DNA of 64,000 nucleotides from Gluconobacter albidus (lineage in GTDB: Bacteria; Pseudomonadota; Alphaproteobacteria; Acetobacterales; Acetobacteraceae), in contig NZ_BEWL01000001.1 in assembly GCF_002723915.1 (NCBI RefSeq), positions 1-64,000 on the forward strand, given 5' to 3'. Below the pieces are notes generated by a model. That model searched no databases and had not been told where the DNA came from. It saw nothing but the letters and a program-made list of their open reading frames with translations. This document shows, piece after piece, positions 23,972 through 33,342 of this stretch (the first letter of the stretch is position 1; each line of letters starts with the position of its first letter). A program made the position numbers and the translations under genes.

Positions 23972-24193
23972 CTGTTCGTTCCTTATGCCCATCCGGGACC
24001 CTGTTGCCCGTCCGGTGCGTTACATCAAAACTCGTACTGCCGCCTGCCAGTCCGGAAGCCCAGTGGTTCCTCCAGAGCAGGGCCGCCCCCGTTGAAGGGG
24101 AGGCGTTGCCACCGGAAGAACCGGACATCAGCCTTCAGCAGGCCGGGCAAAGCAGCGCGCGATTAGCATGCTTTAACCAAAAAGGCCAAGCAT

Positions 24194-24934
24194 TCACACC
24201 ATCGCCATGCCACCATTGACATGCAGGGTCGTACCCGTGACCCATGCTGCCTCTTCGGAAGCCAGATATACCACTGCGGACGCCACGTCACCAGTATTCC
24301 CCATCCGACCGAGCGGAATGGAGCCAACCAGCTTTTCGCGGACCGCTTCCGGCAGCACATCCGTCATCGGCGTTTCGATGAAACCGGGTGCCACGACATT
24401 GACCGTGACACCACGCGGACCGGCTTCCTGCGCCAGAGATTTGCTCATACCCACGATACCGGCCTTGGCGGCGGCGTAGTTGGCCTGACCGGCATTGCCC
24501 GTCGTTCCCACCACGGAGGCGATCGAAATGATCCGCCCCGCACGACGGCGCAGCATGCCCTTGAGCGCAGCGCGGGCCAGACGGAACGGGCTTTCCAGAT
24601 CGACGGTCAGAACCTGCGACCAGTCGCTGTCCTTCATGCGGATGGCCAGCGTATCGCGCGTCAGACCGGCATTGTTGACCAGAATGTCCAGCGGAGCGCC
24701 CGCAGCGGCTTCGGCCTTGGCCACGAGACCGTCGGCTTCGGCGGGATCGGACAGGTTGGCGACGGCGATATGGGCGCGCTCGCCCAGGCTGTCGGCCAGT
24801 TCCTGAAGAGCCGCTTCGCGCGTGCCGCTGAGCACGACCGTCGCGCCCTGCGCGTGAAGCTGGCGGGCGATCGCGGCACCAATGCCGCCTGATGCGCCCG
24901 TTACGAGGGCCGTCTTGCCGGTAAGAGAGAACAT
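24194..24934 (-). CDS. fabG: 3-oxoacyl-ACP reductase
   Basis: A 246-residue NADPH-dependent short-chain dehydrogenase that reduces 3-oxoacyl-ACP. The cofactor loop is TGASGGIG (12-19), NNAG is at 87-90, and the catalytic residues S140, Y153 and K157 are in place (ANYAAAKAG). The context between fabD and acpP makes FabG near certain among SDRs. It starts 12 bases after the fabD stop, so the two are probably cotranscribed. Confidence 0.95.
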   Translation of the reverse strand: MFSLTGKTALVTGASGGIGAAIARQLHAQGATVVLSGTREAALQELADSLGERAHIAVANLSDPAEADGLVAKAEAAAGAPLDILVNNAGLTRDTLAIRMKDSDWSQVLTVDLESPFRLARAALKGMLRRRAGRIISIASVVGTTGNAGQANYAAAKAGIVGMSKSLAQEAGPRGVTVNVVAPGFIETPMTDVLPEAVREKLVGSIPLGRMGNTGDVASAVVYLASEEAAWVTGTTLHVNGGMAMV

Positions 24935-24946
24935 GATCGGTTGTCC

Positions 24947-25891
24947 TTAAAGGGTCTTGAGCAGGGCTTCGATTTCGGCAGGCGTTCCGGCATTGCTTGC
25001 GGCCAACTCGGGAGCGATACGACGTGCCAGACCGCACAGGACCTTGCCCGCACCAAGCTCGTGCATGTTCGTCACACCCATTGCCACCATCGCCTGCACG
25101 CTCTCGCGCCAGCGCACGGTGCCCGTCACCTGCTTCACGAGAAGTTCGCGAATGGTTGCCGGATCGGTCACTTTGGCTGCCGTGACATTGGCAATGACGG
25201 GAACGGACGGTGCGTTCAGTGTCGCGGTCGCCAGTGCATCTTCCATCTCGCGTGCGGCAGGCGCCATCAGCGACGAATGGAAAGGTGCGGAGACCGGCAG
25301 CTTCACGGCGCGCTTGATGCCATGTTCCTTGGCCACGGTAATGGCACGGTCGATTGCGCTCATCACACCGGACACAACGATCTGACCACCGCCATTGTCG
25401 TTGGCGATTTCCAGCGTCTCGCCTTGGGAGGCCTCGTCACAGATCGCACGGGCCTGAGACGCATCCACACCCAGAAGAGCCGCCATACCGCCCTCCCCGG
25501 CCGGAACGGCGCGCTGCATGGCCTGCCCACGCAGACGCAGCAGACGCGCACCCTCCGCAATCCCAAGCGTGCCAGCAGCGGCCAGCGCGGAATACTCACC
25601 CAGCGAATGCCCAGCCAGCAGAGCCGCCTTGTCCGCCAGTTTGAAGCCGCCTTCGCTTTCCAGAGCACGCACGGCAGCCAGCGAGACCGCGAAGAGAGCG
25701 GGCTGGGCGTTTTCGGTCCGTGTCAGTTCATCCGCATCACCAGCGAACATCAGGCGCGACAGATGATCACCAAGCGCCTCATCCACTTCCTGAAAAACGG
25801 CGCGCGAGGATGCAAAAGCCTCGTGAAGGGCCTGCCCCATCCCGACGGATTGGCTCCCCTGTCCCGGAAAGACGAACGCGTGAACCGACAT
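24947..25891 (-). CDS. fabD: malonyl-CoA-ACP transacylase
   Basis: A 314-residue enzyme that moves malonyl from CoA to acyl carrier protein. The N-terminal oxyanion motif is FPGQGSQSVGMG (8-19) and the nucleophile is S96 in LLAGHSLGEYSALAAAG. I start at the ATG at 25891 (MSVHAFVFPGQGSQ), which gives the family N-terminus; an upstream in-frame ATG at 25948 would add 19 atypical residues. First gene of the fab cluster. Confidence 0.95.
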   Translation of the reverse strand: MSVHAFVFPGQGSQSVGMGQALHEAFASSRAVFQEVDEALGDHLSRLMFAGDADELTRTENAQPALFAVSLAAVRALESEGGFKLADKAALLAGHSLGEYSALAAAGTLGIAEGARLLRLRGQAMQRAVPAGEGGMAALLGVDASQARAICDEASQGETLEIANDNGGGQIVVSGVMSAIDRAITVAKEHGIKRAVKLPVSAPFHSSLMAPAAREMEDALATATLNAPSVPVIANVTAAKVTDPATIRELLVKQVTGTVRWRESVQAMVAMGVTNMHELGAGKVLCGLARRIAPELAASNAGTPAEIEALLKTL

Positions 25892-25963
25892 GGATCCCCC
25901 TGCTGGCAGTGAATTTAAGGTTTTGCGTGATGCGTCCTCACGGTCCATCTGTCAAATCCCGCG

Positions 25964-26710
25964 TCAGTTTTTACGCTTGAGCGTAAAAAATTCATCAGTC
26001 GGAATCTTCACGCGGATCATGGAAAACGGCCTGTCGGAGCGGAACACGGTTCCGTCCTGATAATCCTGCGGGCGGAGAATGAATGTATAGGGCACGACAC
26101 CCTGATTATCGACCAGAAGCCTCGGCGTTCCGTTTTCCACGGCTTCAAAACGCGCTCCAGGGGCGACATCAACCTTCAACCGGTGCGCATCAGGCGCCAG
26201 AAAGGCGAGAATCACGCCAAAAAAATCGCGGATTGCGGCATTGATCTGGCCAAGCCACCCCGCAGCCTCTTCTTTCGTAAAAGACGGCGTCGGGAGAGGA
26301 TCGACCTCGATCGCCAGCTCAAGCTGGACCTTCCGGTTGGACGGCAAGGTCAGCAGAACCGGAGGATTTTCCGCCAGAAGGGCCTCTGAACGCGGGAAGT
26401 GCATCTCCCGGTCCTGACCAGTGAAAAGCGGAATATCGCCCTCTTTGGCATGCAGCACGACCCGCGCTTCGGACGGCACGGCATGGTCGGGCAAAATATC
26501 CCCCAGAAAGTGCAGAGACAGATTTTTCCCCGCCTTCTCCGGCAGGCGGTCAAACCGGTCATAGACCCGGTAAATACCCTTGTAGCTCCCGACACGCATG
26601 GCGTGCTGGCCGGTAACGGTGACAGTTTCTTCCGGTTCGGCAGAAACGCTGGAAAACGGTGCGGCCAGAAGAACTGCGAGCAATCTCATACTGATGCCAG
26701 TTTTTTTCAA
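25964..26710 (-). CDS. unknown secreted protein
   Basis: A 248-residue protein with a signal peptide (MKKTGISMRLLAVLLAAPFSSVSA, cleavage near residue 24). The body is beta-rich with no cysteines and no catalytic motif I can name; a DAHRLKVDVAPGARFEAV segment and a C-terminal YTFILRPQDYQDG stretch may be beta-sandwich strands. The start at 26710 is a TTG with a strong purine-rich site (GGAAGGGG) just upstream; an ATG at 26689 is the alternative. It is probably periplasmic. It lies upstream of fabD with a 72-bp gap. I do not recognise a family. Confidence 0.65.
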   Translation of the reverse strand: MKKTGISMRLLAVLLAAPFSSVSAEPEETVTVTGQHAMRVGSYKGIYRVYDRFDRLPEKAGKNLSLHFLGDILPDHAVPSEARVVLHAKEGDIPLFTGQDREMHFPRSEALLAENPPVLLTLPSNRKVQLELAIEVDPLPTPSFTKEEAAGWLGQINAAIRDFFGVILAFLAPDAHRLKVDVAPGARFEAVENGTPRLLVDNQGVVPYTFILRPQDYQDGTVFRSDRPFSMIRVKIPTDEFFTLKRKN

Positions 26711-26755
26711 GCCCCTTCCCCTCCCGCTCTGTCAGATCTTCATGACAAACGATGA

Positions 26756-27634
26756 CTATCCGATCTTCTGCATCACAATCAGGACCTGTGGCAACCGGAC
26801 GGGATTGTCCATGTATTCGATCAGGCGGAACAGTCCGCCCCATGCCTTGATGATGTAATTTCGCGGGATGATCGCCTCGCCATAATGCGACTGGGGCTGA
26901 GGAGGTTTCGAGGACGCCGCGTGAAGGAAGCGCCCGGCCTCGAATTCCGCATTCGCACGCGCTTCATCCGTGAAACTGTCGGCACAGGCCTCATGCCAGG
27001 GATGCTCCAGACGGATGCCGGAGACGCGTTTAAGCCTCTGTTCGGCGCAGAAGGCGATGAACCGACGGCTCTGCGTTGTCATGACAAGAATCCCGCCTGG
27101 TCTGAGCAGACGGTGAAACTCCCTGATCCAGTGCCCCGCAAGGAACTCGTCGAGATGCGAAAACACCGACCATGACGTAATCAGGTCAAAGCTTTCCGAT
27201 GTCAGAAGCATGGGCGGCACGAGATCGCAGCCCAGAAAATTCAGCGCGGGATTGCTGCGCCGCGCAGCCATGAGAAAACGGTCCGTGGTTTCCGCGCCAT
27301 ACAGGTTGGAAGGCCGGATATCCTTCATGAACAGCCGGGCAATGCGCCCCCAGCCACACCCAAAATCCAGCAGCCGCGTCTCGGGACGGACCGGACGCCC
27401 GGCATAGGCGCAGTACGCCTTGATTTCCCGGAAGAAGACGTGCGCCTCATGGACGGAAATTTCCCCATGATGTCCATGGATTTCCCGCTGAAGATCATCC
27501 GGCGGAAAGGTTGGCATCCTCACACCGTGAATTTCAGGAATACGGACGGACGACACCAGAACCTGAAGCCATTCCTCGTCGCTGATGCCGCCGAATGTCT
27601 CGAAGACGGCGCTAATGCTTTCAGAATGGCTCAT
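26756..27634 (-). CDS. class I SAM-dependent methyltransferase
   Basis: A 292-residue methyltransferase. Motif I is LLDFGCGWGRIAR (88-100), followed by YGAETTDRFL as the acidic ribose-binding strand, DLITSWSVFSHL and LHRLLRPGGILVMTTQ-like post motifs. It resembles the methyltransferases often found near sugar or lipid biosynthesis genes, but the acceptor cannot be read. It lies 45 bases upstream of the secreted-protein gene on the same strand and may be cotranscribed with it. Confidence 0.78.
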   Translation of the reverse strand: MSHSESISAVFETFGGISDEEWLQVLVSSVRIPEIHGVRMPTFPPDDLQREIHGHHGEISVHEAHVFFREIKAYCAYAGRPVRPETRLLDFGCGWGRIARLFMKDIRPSNLYGAETTDRFLMAARRSNPALNFLGCDLVPPMLLTSESFDLITSWSVFSHLDEFLAGHWIREFHRLLRPGGILVMTTQSRRFIAFCAEQRLKRVSGIRLEHPWHEACADSFTDEARANAEFEAGRFLHAASSKPPQPQSHYGEAIIPRNYIIKAWGGLFRLIEYMDNPVRLPQVLIVMQKIG

Positions 27635-27889
27635 TAATTCCCGCCGAAGCCGTGTCGTAACGTTTATTTAACGCATTCTTGCAGTCCCGGAAATACATGA
27701 CCAGAGCCGCTTCAGGAAAATCGCAACCCTGCCTTCATCTCCAGTCGGCGTCGGCCCCGTCTGACACAATTCCGTGTAACTTTTGGAAAACAGGCGGTTT
27801 TTTGTGGAATCGCAAAAATAAAGAACGGATGGTTTGCGCCGTCATGGCATTCACATGCGGATGACGGACAATCGAAGGATCTTTTTTCA

Positions 27890-28669
27890 ATGTCCCTTTC
27901 TGGAAAAGTAGCTGCCGTCACGGGTGCCGCCCAAGGTATCGGCAAGGCCATTGCACTTCGTCTGGCCAAGGATGGCGCGGACGTCATTCTGCTGGACGTC
28001 AAACAGGACATTCTCGCCCAGACCGCCAAGGAAGTTGAAGCGCTTGGACGTCGTGCAGTCGCGCTTACGGCCGATATCAGCAACCGCGACCAGTTCGCCA
28101 CAACCCTGCGCGAAGCCGCGGAGACGCTGGGCGGGCTGGACATTATGGTCAACAACGCCGGAATCTGTCAGGTCAAACCGGTTCTGGAGATCGAGCCTGC
28201 GGAGATCGAAAAGATCTTCAGCATCAACGTGCAGGGCGTGTTGTGGGGCATTCAGGCCGCTGCGAAAATTTTCAAGGAAAAAGGCACGAAGGGCAAAATC
28301 ATTAATGCCTGTTCGATTGCCGGACATGAAGGCTACCCGCTTCTGGGCGCCTATTCGGCAACAAAGTTCGCCGTCCGCGCCCTGACGCAGTCCGCTGCCA
28401 AGGAACTGGCTTCTTCGGGGATTACGGTCAATTCCTACTGCCCGGGCATTGTCGGAACCGATATGTGGGTCACGATCGACCAGCGCATGGCCGAGATTAC
28501 CGGCACGGAAGTCGGCGCGACCTACAAGAAATATGTCGAGGGAATCGCTCTCGGACGGGTGGAGACCGCCGATGATGTCGCGGGTTTCGTCGCCTATCTC
28601 TCCAGCAGCGACGCCGATTACATGACCGGTCAGTCCGTCCTGATCGATGGTGGCCTCGTCTTCCGCTGA
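27890..28669 (+). CDS. acetoin/diacetyl reductase-like or meso-2,3-butanediol dehydrogenase-like SDR
   Basis: A 259-residue short-chain dehydrogenase. It has TGAAQGIG (11-18), D36 at the end of the second strand (favouring NAD over NADP), NNAG (88-91) and the catalytic S142, Y155 and K159. The NVQGVLWGIQAAAKIFK, GKIINACSIAGHEG and ITVNSYCPGIVGTDMW segments closely parallel the BudC-type acetoin reductase/meso-butanediol dehydrogenase group. Acetic acid bacteria hold many polyol SDRs, so a sugar alcohol substrate remains possible. A 255-bp gap before it holds the promoter region. Confidence 0.75.
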   Translation: MSLSGKVAAVTGAAQGIGKAIALRLAKDGADVILLDVKQDILAQTAKEVEALGRRAVALTADISNRDQFATTLREAAETLGGLDIMVNNAGICQVKPVLEIEPAEIEKIFSINVQGVLWGIQAAAKIFKEKGTKGKIINACSIAGHEGYPLLGAYSATKFAVRALTQSAAKELASSGITVNSYCPGIVGTDMWVTIDQRMAEITGTEVGATYKKYVEGIALGRVETADDVAGFVAYLSSSDADYMTGQSVLIDGGLVFR

Positions 28670-28674
28670 GGCCA

Positions 28675-28706
28675 GAAAAAAAGGGGGCCGGTTTCCCGCG
28701 CCCCCT
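28675..28706. terminator. bidirectional terminator
   Basis: AGGGGGC (28682-28688) and GCCCCCT (28700-28706) form the stem. On the - strand it is followed by a run of seven T residues, so it is a strong terminator for the OpuAC-like gene, and it lies just after the SDR stop on +. Confidence 0.75.
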
Positions 28707-28712
28707 GATGTA

Positions 28713-29438
28713 TCAGCGCCCGATCAGACGGCCGCGCTGCCAGGCTTCAGCCGCGCCTTCAGGATCCTGCCCGTCAACGGAAATGACATAATCCAGGGCG
28801 CTCATGACCTTGTTGCCCAGCATCATTTCCGAAAGTTCATCCAGCAGATCGCTGTCTGCCTGACGTGCTACATCTTCACGCAAAATCATGCGGGCAGACA
28901 TCTCGCTCCCCAGCAGACGCGACGGGTCTTCGAGCACGGTCAGCAGATCGGTATGGAACACTGCATGCGGCTGCGTTGCGACCACCAGCGGTTTCTCCCC
29001 GGCGTCGCGGGCTTTTTCAAGCCGCTCGATCAGAGCGCCCTCACCGATGGTTTCAATGGACAGGACCGAAAGCGCCGGAAGCTGCTTGAGCGCCTCTTCC
29101 AGAGCCTGACGGCTGTCATCGGTTACGATGATCCGGTCCACATCTGTTGCAGTCAGGGTCCCGACGGCGCCCAGAGACGTCAGGGCTGCAAAGCTGACGA
29201 CAGGCTGATACAGATCACCCAGAACCCGGCGACCCGGCCCGGCAAGGTTTTCATCCCGTGGGAACCAGGCGGAGACGAGAAGATCGACTTCCCCCTGATC
29301 CAGGGCCTCTTCGACGTCATCGGGGTCCAGATCGACGTACTCGACCTCGACCTCGTAGGCCTCAAGCACGCGCGCGACCGCGCTGGCACATCCCGCATGC
29401 AACGAGGTGTACAGATGGCCGATCGTCATTTGTGTCAT
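28713..29438 (-). CDS. OpuAC-like (glycine betaine binding fold) protein without signal peptide
   Basis: A 241-residue protein with the outline of a glycine betaine/proline transporter substrate-binding domain: IGHLYTSLHAGCASAVARVLE at the start, VDLLVSAWFPRDE (the usual aromatic-bearing ISAWLP loop), and an alternating two-lobe pattern with VVATQPHAVFHTD. There is no signal peptide or lipobox and the protein is very acidic, so it may be cytosolic. No permease or ATPase genes adjoin it, so it is not part of a complete transporter here. A stand-alone ligand sensor or a laterally simplified transporter component are both possible. Confidence 0.6.
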   Translation of the reverse strand: MTQMTIGHLYTSLHAGCASAVARVLEAYEVEVEYVDLDPDDVEEALDQGEVDLLVSAWFPRDENLAGPGRRVLGDLYQPVVSFAALTSLGAVGTLTATDVDRIIVTDDSRQALEEALKQLPALSVLSIETIGEGALIERLEKARDAGEKPLVVATQPHAVFHTDLLTVLEDPSRLLGSEMSARMILREDVARQADSDLLDELSEMMLGNKVMSALDYVISVDGQDPEGAAEAWQRGRLIGR

Positions 29439-29512
29439 GAGAATGGGTCCGTCAGGCAGAAAATTGAAACGTGAGACCGTGATTAGGCCCCACGTTCCAG
29501 TTTGTCACGACC

Positions 29513-31609
29513 TTACCAGATCTTTACGCGCTGATCCGGTGCCAGATAGAGCTTCTGGCCCGGCTTCACGTCGAACGCATCGTACCAGGCATCAATGTTG
29601 TGAGCCGGGATGTTGACGCGGGTCACGGCCGGGGCGTGTTCGTTCGACAGCACCTGCTGACGCAGCGCATCCGGACGATCCTTTTCACGCCAGACCTGAG
29701 CCCAGCCGAAGAAAACACGCTGGTCACCCGTCAGACCATGCACAACCGGCGCAGGCTGACCATGCAGCGAGTCATGATAGGCCTGAAGACCAAGGTTCAA
29801 GCCGCCGGAATCCGCGATGTTTTCGCCCATGGTCATCTTGCCGTTCACAAATACGCCCGGCAGGACTTCCTGTGCATCGTACTGCGCACCCAGACGGTCA
29901 GCCAGCTTCTGGAACGCCTCCGTGGATGCCTTGCTCCACCAGTCGCTCAGACGGCCATGTTCGTCATAATGACGGCCCTGATCGTCGAAGCCGTGGCTCA
30001 TTTCATGACCGATCACGCCACCGATACCGCCGTAATTGACGGCAGGATCGCCCTTCGGGTCGAAGAATGGCGGCTGGAGAATGGCAGCCGGGAACACGAT
30101 CTCGTTCATGGTCGGATCGTTGTAGGCGTTCACCGTCTGCGGCGTCATACCCCATTCGTCGCGGTCCACCGGCTTGTCGAGCTTGTCCAGATCGTGCTGC
30201 CAGCTGAACGCCGCACCACGCACGGCATTGCCGTAGACGTCGCCCTTGCGGATGTCGAGCTTGCTGTAATCCCACCACTTCTTCGGATAACCGACCTGAA
30301 TGGCGAAATGGTCGAGCTTGTTCAGAGCGGCCCTGCGGGTCGGCTCGTCCATCCAGCTGTTGTGTTCGAGACGATCATGGAAGGACGCCTTCACTTTCTG
30401 CACCAGATCCGTGATCTGCGCCTGTGCGGAAGGCGGGAAGTAGCGCGCGACATATTCGCGGCCCAGTGCCCAGCCCAGTGCACCGTTCGTCACGCGCACG
30501 GCACGCTTCCAGCGCGGAGACTGCTGCGCCACGCCCGACAGCGTATGGCTGTTGAAGTCGAAGGACGCATCATAGAACGTGCTGGACAGATAACCGGCCG
30601 CATTGTCCCCGAGATGGAACGCCAGCCACGCGCGCAGCGTCGCAGGGTCTGCAGCCTTGAGAACTGCCGTCATCGCCTTGATACCGGCGGGCTCGCGCAC
30701 GTCGATCTTGCGGCTTTCCAGCCCCTCTGCGGGCAATCCGGCGCTGGTCAGGCACGTGACCCAGTCGAAGTCCGGCGCAAGCTTCTGAAGCTCGGACACC
30801 GGCATCGGGTTGTAGATCTTGAGCGGATCGCGGGTCTGGTCGCGCGGCACTTCAACCTTGGCCAGAGCCGTTTCGAGATCGACCACCGCCTGCGCGTTCT
30901 TCGCAGCATCCGGCCAGCCCTCAAGCGTCAGCATCTTGGCGACATAGGCCTGATAGGCCTTCTTCTTGTCCGCCAGCTTGGGATTTGTGTAGTAGCTCGT
31001 GTCCGGAAGACCGAGGCCGCCGCTCACACCGATGCTCATGCCCTGATCGAGCATCAGCATGTAGCGTTCCGGGTCCTTCTGGTCCTGCTCCACACCGATC
31101 TGGAAAGTGGAGAACATCATGGATTTCAGGGACGCACCGAACGCTGCGGCAAGAGACTTGCCATCATTCACGTTCCGAATCGTTTCAAGATCAGCTGCGA
31201 GCGGCTTGCCACCCAGACGATCCACGGCCTTCTGGTCCAGGAAGCTGGCGTAATAGGTGCCGATCTTGCCCATGTCGTCCGTGGGCTGCTGGGCAACCTT
31301 CTTCGCGGCCTCGTCCAGAATGGTCTTCTGACGCGACAGGGAGAGTTCATACAGGATACGGAACGGGCCGTAGCTGCTCATGTCTCCGGGGATCTTGAGG
31401 TTCTTGAGATAAGTGCCGTTGGCGTATTCGAAGAAATTGTTTCCCGGCTGAACGGCACGGTCCATTCCGGCTTCGTCAAAACCCCAGCCCGCGTTGTAAC
31501 CGGCAGCCTGTGCGCCGGAGACCATCAGACCCGCGGCAAGGGCGACAAGGCTGGCACCATGTTTCAGAGTATGTCGCGACGTAAGGAATCGTTTCACAAT
31601 GTACCTCAT
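29513..31609 (-). CDS. M13 family (neprilysin-like) metallopeptidase
   Basis: A 698-residue secreted zinc endopeptidase. A signal peptide ends near residue 36 (VSGAQA). The zinc motif is HEMSH (535-539) in GGVIGHEMSHGFDDQG, with the third ligand in ENIAD (596-600) and the substrate motif VNAYNDP preceding it. Length and layout fit the bacterial PepO/neprilysin group, which cut small peptides in the periplasm or outside. It stands alone, with a Dabb-protein gene 71 bases upstream on the same strand. Confidence 0.9.
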   Translation of the reverse strand: MRYIVKRFLTSRHTLKHGASLVALAAGLMVSGAQAAGYNAGWGFDEAGMDRAVQPGNNFFEYANGTYLKNLKIPGDMSSYGPFRILYELSLSRQKTILDEAAKKVAQQPTDDMGKIGTYYASFLDQKAVDRLGGKPLAADLETIRNVNDGKSLAAAFGASLKSMMFSTFQIGVEQDQKDPERYMLMLDQGMSIGVSGGLGLPDTSYYTNPKLADKKKAYQAYVAKMLTLEGWPDAAKNAQAVVDLETALAKVEVPRDQTRDPLKIYNPMPVSELQKLAPDFDWVTCLTSAGLPAEGLESRKIDVREPAGIKAMTAVLKAADPATLRAWLAFHLGDNAAGYLSSTFYDASFDFNSHTLSGVAQQSPRWKRAVRVTNGALGWALGREYVARYFPPSAQAQITDLVQKVKASFHDRLEHNSWMDEPTRRAALNKLDHFAIQVGYPKKWWDYSKLDIRKGDVYGNAVRGAAFSWQHDLDKLDKPVDRDEWGMTPQTVNAYNDPTMNEIVFPAAILQPPFFDPKGDPAVNYGGIGGVIGHEMSHGFDDQGRHYDEHGRLSDWWSKASTEAFQKLADRLGAQYDAQEVLPGVFVNGKMTMGENIADSGGLNLGLQAYHDSLHGQPAPVVHGLTGDQRVFFGWAQVWREKDRPDALRQQVLSNEHAPAVTRVNIPAHNIDAWYDAFDVKPGQKLYLAPDQRVKIW

Positions 31610-31680
31610 TCCAGAGTGGTGCCCCTAGAATGAGGTATAAAGTATCATTTCGTCAAAAGGACAAAATGCCCGCGCTGCGC

Positions 31681-32316
31681 TCAGTGGGCCTTGCGGGCTT
31701 TTTTGATCTTTGCGCCCGTGCCTTCCGGTGTCACGGCAGCTGCGACCGGGTAATCGAAGACAACAACTTTTTCGAGATACGGCCCGGCAAATTCCTTGAA
31801 GGCCTCATGGGCGGGATCAATGAACGCCACGTCTGTCACGACAGGTTTGCCGACGTAATAATTCCGGTCTCCTTCGGAGCGGAACGTCACAAGAAATGCC
31901 TGCTGAAGGCCGGCATCCGCCCCTTCTCCACTGTTCTGGAAGCCGGTTTCGATGCTGGCGACAACCGGTTTGCCGTCCGCACGACGGCTGTCCTGCGCGA
32001 GATGCAGGAAACGTCCCGACACTTCGGCACGCTGGGCCGTTGTGGAATCCTTGGTGTAGCGGAACATCACCATGTGCCGGACCGGCCCGACATGCCAGTC
32101 CGGCGCGGTGAACTGCGCGTAACCGACCTGCTTGGCCAACTGTTGCGCGGACAGGGTGGCGGGGCTCACCGTATCGGTTTTGACCGGACCGGACGATGCG
32201 ATCGGCAGGGAATAGGGATCCGCTTTCGCTGTCGGAAACTGATACAGCCCGGCGGCACAGAGGGACAGGGTTGCGCCGTAGACGGCACGACGGGAGAAAA
32301 TGGCGGAAACGGTCAT
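31681..32316 (-). CDS. secreted Dabb (stress-responsive A/B barrel) domain protein
   Basis: A 211-residue protein with an N-terminal export signal containing a twin-arginine (SRRAVYGATLSLCAAGL). The core matches the ferredoxin-like Dabb domain: HMVMFRYT at the first strand, an IETGFQNS turn, AFLVTFRSEGDRNYY, and a closing H-x-x-F...VFDYPV. These dimeric domains are found in stress proteins and some cyclases. The C-terminus is lysine-rich. Function unknown. Confidence 0.65.
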   Translation of the reverse strand: MTVSAIFSRRAVYGATLSLCAAGLYQFPTAKADPYSLPIASSGPVKTDTVSPATLSAQQLAKQVGYAQFTAPDWHVGPVRHMVMFRYTKDSTTAQRAEVSGRFLHLAQDSRRADGKPVVASIETGFQNSGEGADAGLQQAFLVTFRSEGDRNYYVGKPVVTDVAFIDPAHEAFKEFAGPYLEKVVVFDYPVAAAVTPEGTGAKIKKARKAH

Positions 32317-32417
32317 CGAAATCTCCGGACGCAGGCGAAAGAATCAGGTGCCTTTCATGGCACAGACGCCCGGTTTCGTCTTCTTTTTTCCAGTTTCCGG
32401 ATGTTGCGTGGAAGTCC

Positions 32418-33239
32418 TCAGGCCTGAACCTGCCTCCTGAAGACTTTCCGGCGCCACTGGATCAACCGGTAGACCAGCGAAGATGCCAGCTTCTGCCAGC
32501 GCGAATGCGGCGTAAAGCCGATCGTCTTGAAAATCATCGCCGTCACGCGGTCGATATGTTTGGGCTGATAGAAGCCCATTGCCTTGGACATATAGGCCGC
32601 AATGCAGCGCTGATGGTCATAAGCCATGCCTGGCGGCTCGTTGGTCGTGTGATAGGCCGAGGCCAGTTCGTCGTCCTCGCTCTCCGTCACACGACCCAGC
32701 GCAATGCGCGTCCGCGCCCAGACGCTTAGTTTCTCGCGCTTCAGATACCGGTGCATGTGATCGTAGAACAGCTTGAAATGCCGGTACTCGTCCGCTGCGA
32801 TCTGCTTGCAGATGGCCTTGAGCAATGGCTCGTCCGTCGCGTCCGCGAGTGCCGTATAAAAGGACGACGTACCGGTTTCGACCATACAGCGCGCAATCAG
32901 CTCGCCCGTGCGGGAGCCGCGGATGGAAGCGTCCACATCGGCGTCGATCTTGTACGATGCGCGATAGCGGTCGAACGCCTTTTCATAGTTCCAGGACGGA
33001 TCGGCCAGCATGGCCCAGCGGCCAAGAGCATCACCGTGCTGCACTTCCTCGACCGCCCAGTTCGCGGCAGCCGCGCTGAAATCCGGGTCTCCGACGAAGA
33101 CGCGACGCAGATATTCGGCATAGTCGAGACCGTTTTTTTCCACCACGGAAGCGGCCTTAACGAGGGGGATGATCTCGGGGTCCACGCGGGACGGATCAAA
33201 GGAGTTCCAGTCCATCTGATCAATATGCCAGTGTTTCAT
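32418..33239 (-). CDS. diiron ferritin-like protein
   Basis: A 273-residue helical protein with two diiron half-sites: EEVQH (64-68) and DEYRH (150-154), plus a bridging glutamate near E121 (VETGTSS). This is the carboxylate-bridged diiron pattern shared by ferritin-like oxidases, fatty-acyl-ACP desaturases and rubrerythrins. The C-terminus is hydrophobic and basic (SSLVYRLIQWRRKVFRRQ), suggesting membrane association. I start at the ATG at 33239, next to a divergent gap with bioB; an earlier in-frame ATG at 33353 would overlap bioB. Substrate unknown; lipid or quinone oxidation is plausible. Confidence 0.65.
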   Translation of the reverse strand: MKHWHIDQMDWNSFDPSRVDPEIIPLVKAASVVEKNGLDYAEYLRRVFVGDPDFSAAAANWAVEEVQHGDALGRWAMLADPSWNYEKAFDRYRASYKIDADVDASIRGSRTGELIARCMVETGTSSFYTALADATDEPLLKAICKQIAADEYRHFKLFYDHMHRYLKREKLSVWARTRIALGRVTESEDDELASAYHTTNEPPGMAYDHQRCIAAYMSKAMGFYQPKHIDRVTAMIFKTIGFTPHSRWQKLASSLVYRLIQWRRKVFRRQVQA

Positions 33240-33342
33240 TCTGCAACCTCGTCCGTTTTCCGGCTCACCAATAGTGACGATCAGATGACACGGTGGGACA
33301 ATTTTGGGTAGGTGTGATGCAGCAACCCTTGGAGATTGATCC

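Noticed and set aside
29600-31633. A 677-codon + strand frame opposite the M13 metallopeptidase
   Set aside because: The peptidase on the - strand has a signal peptide, zinc motif and correct length; the opposite frame is a codon-bias shadow.
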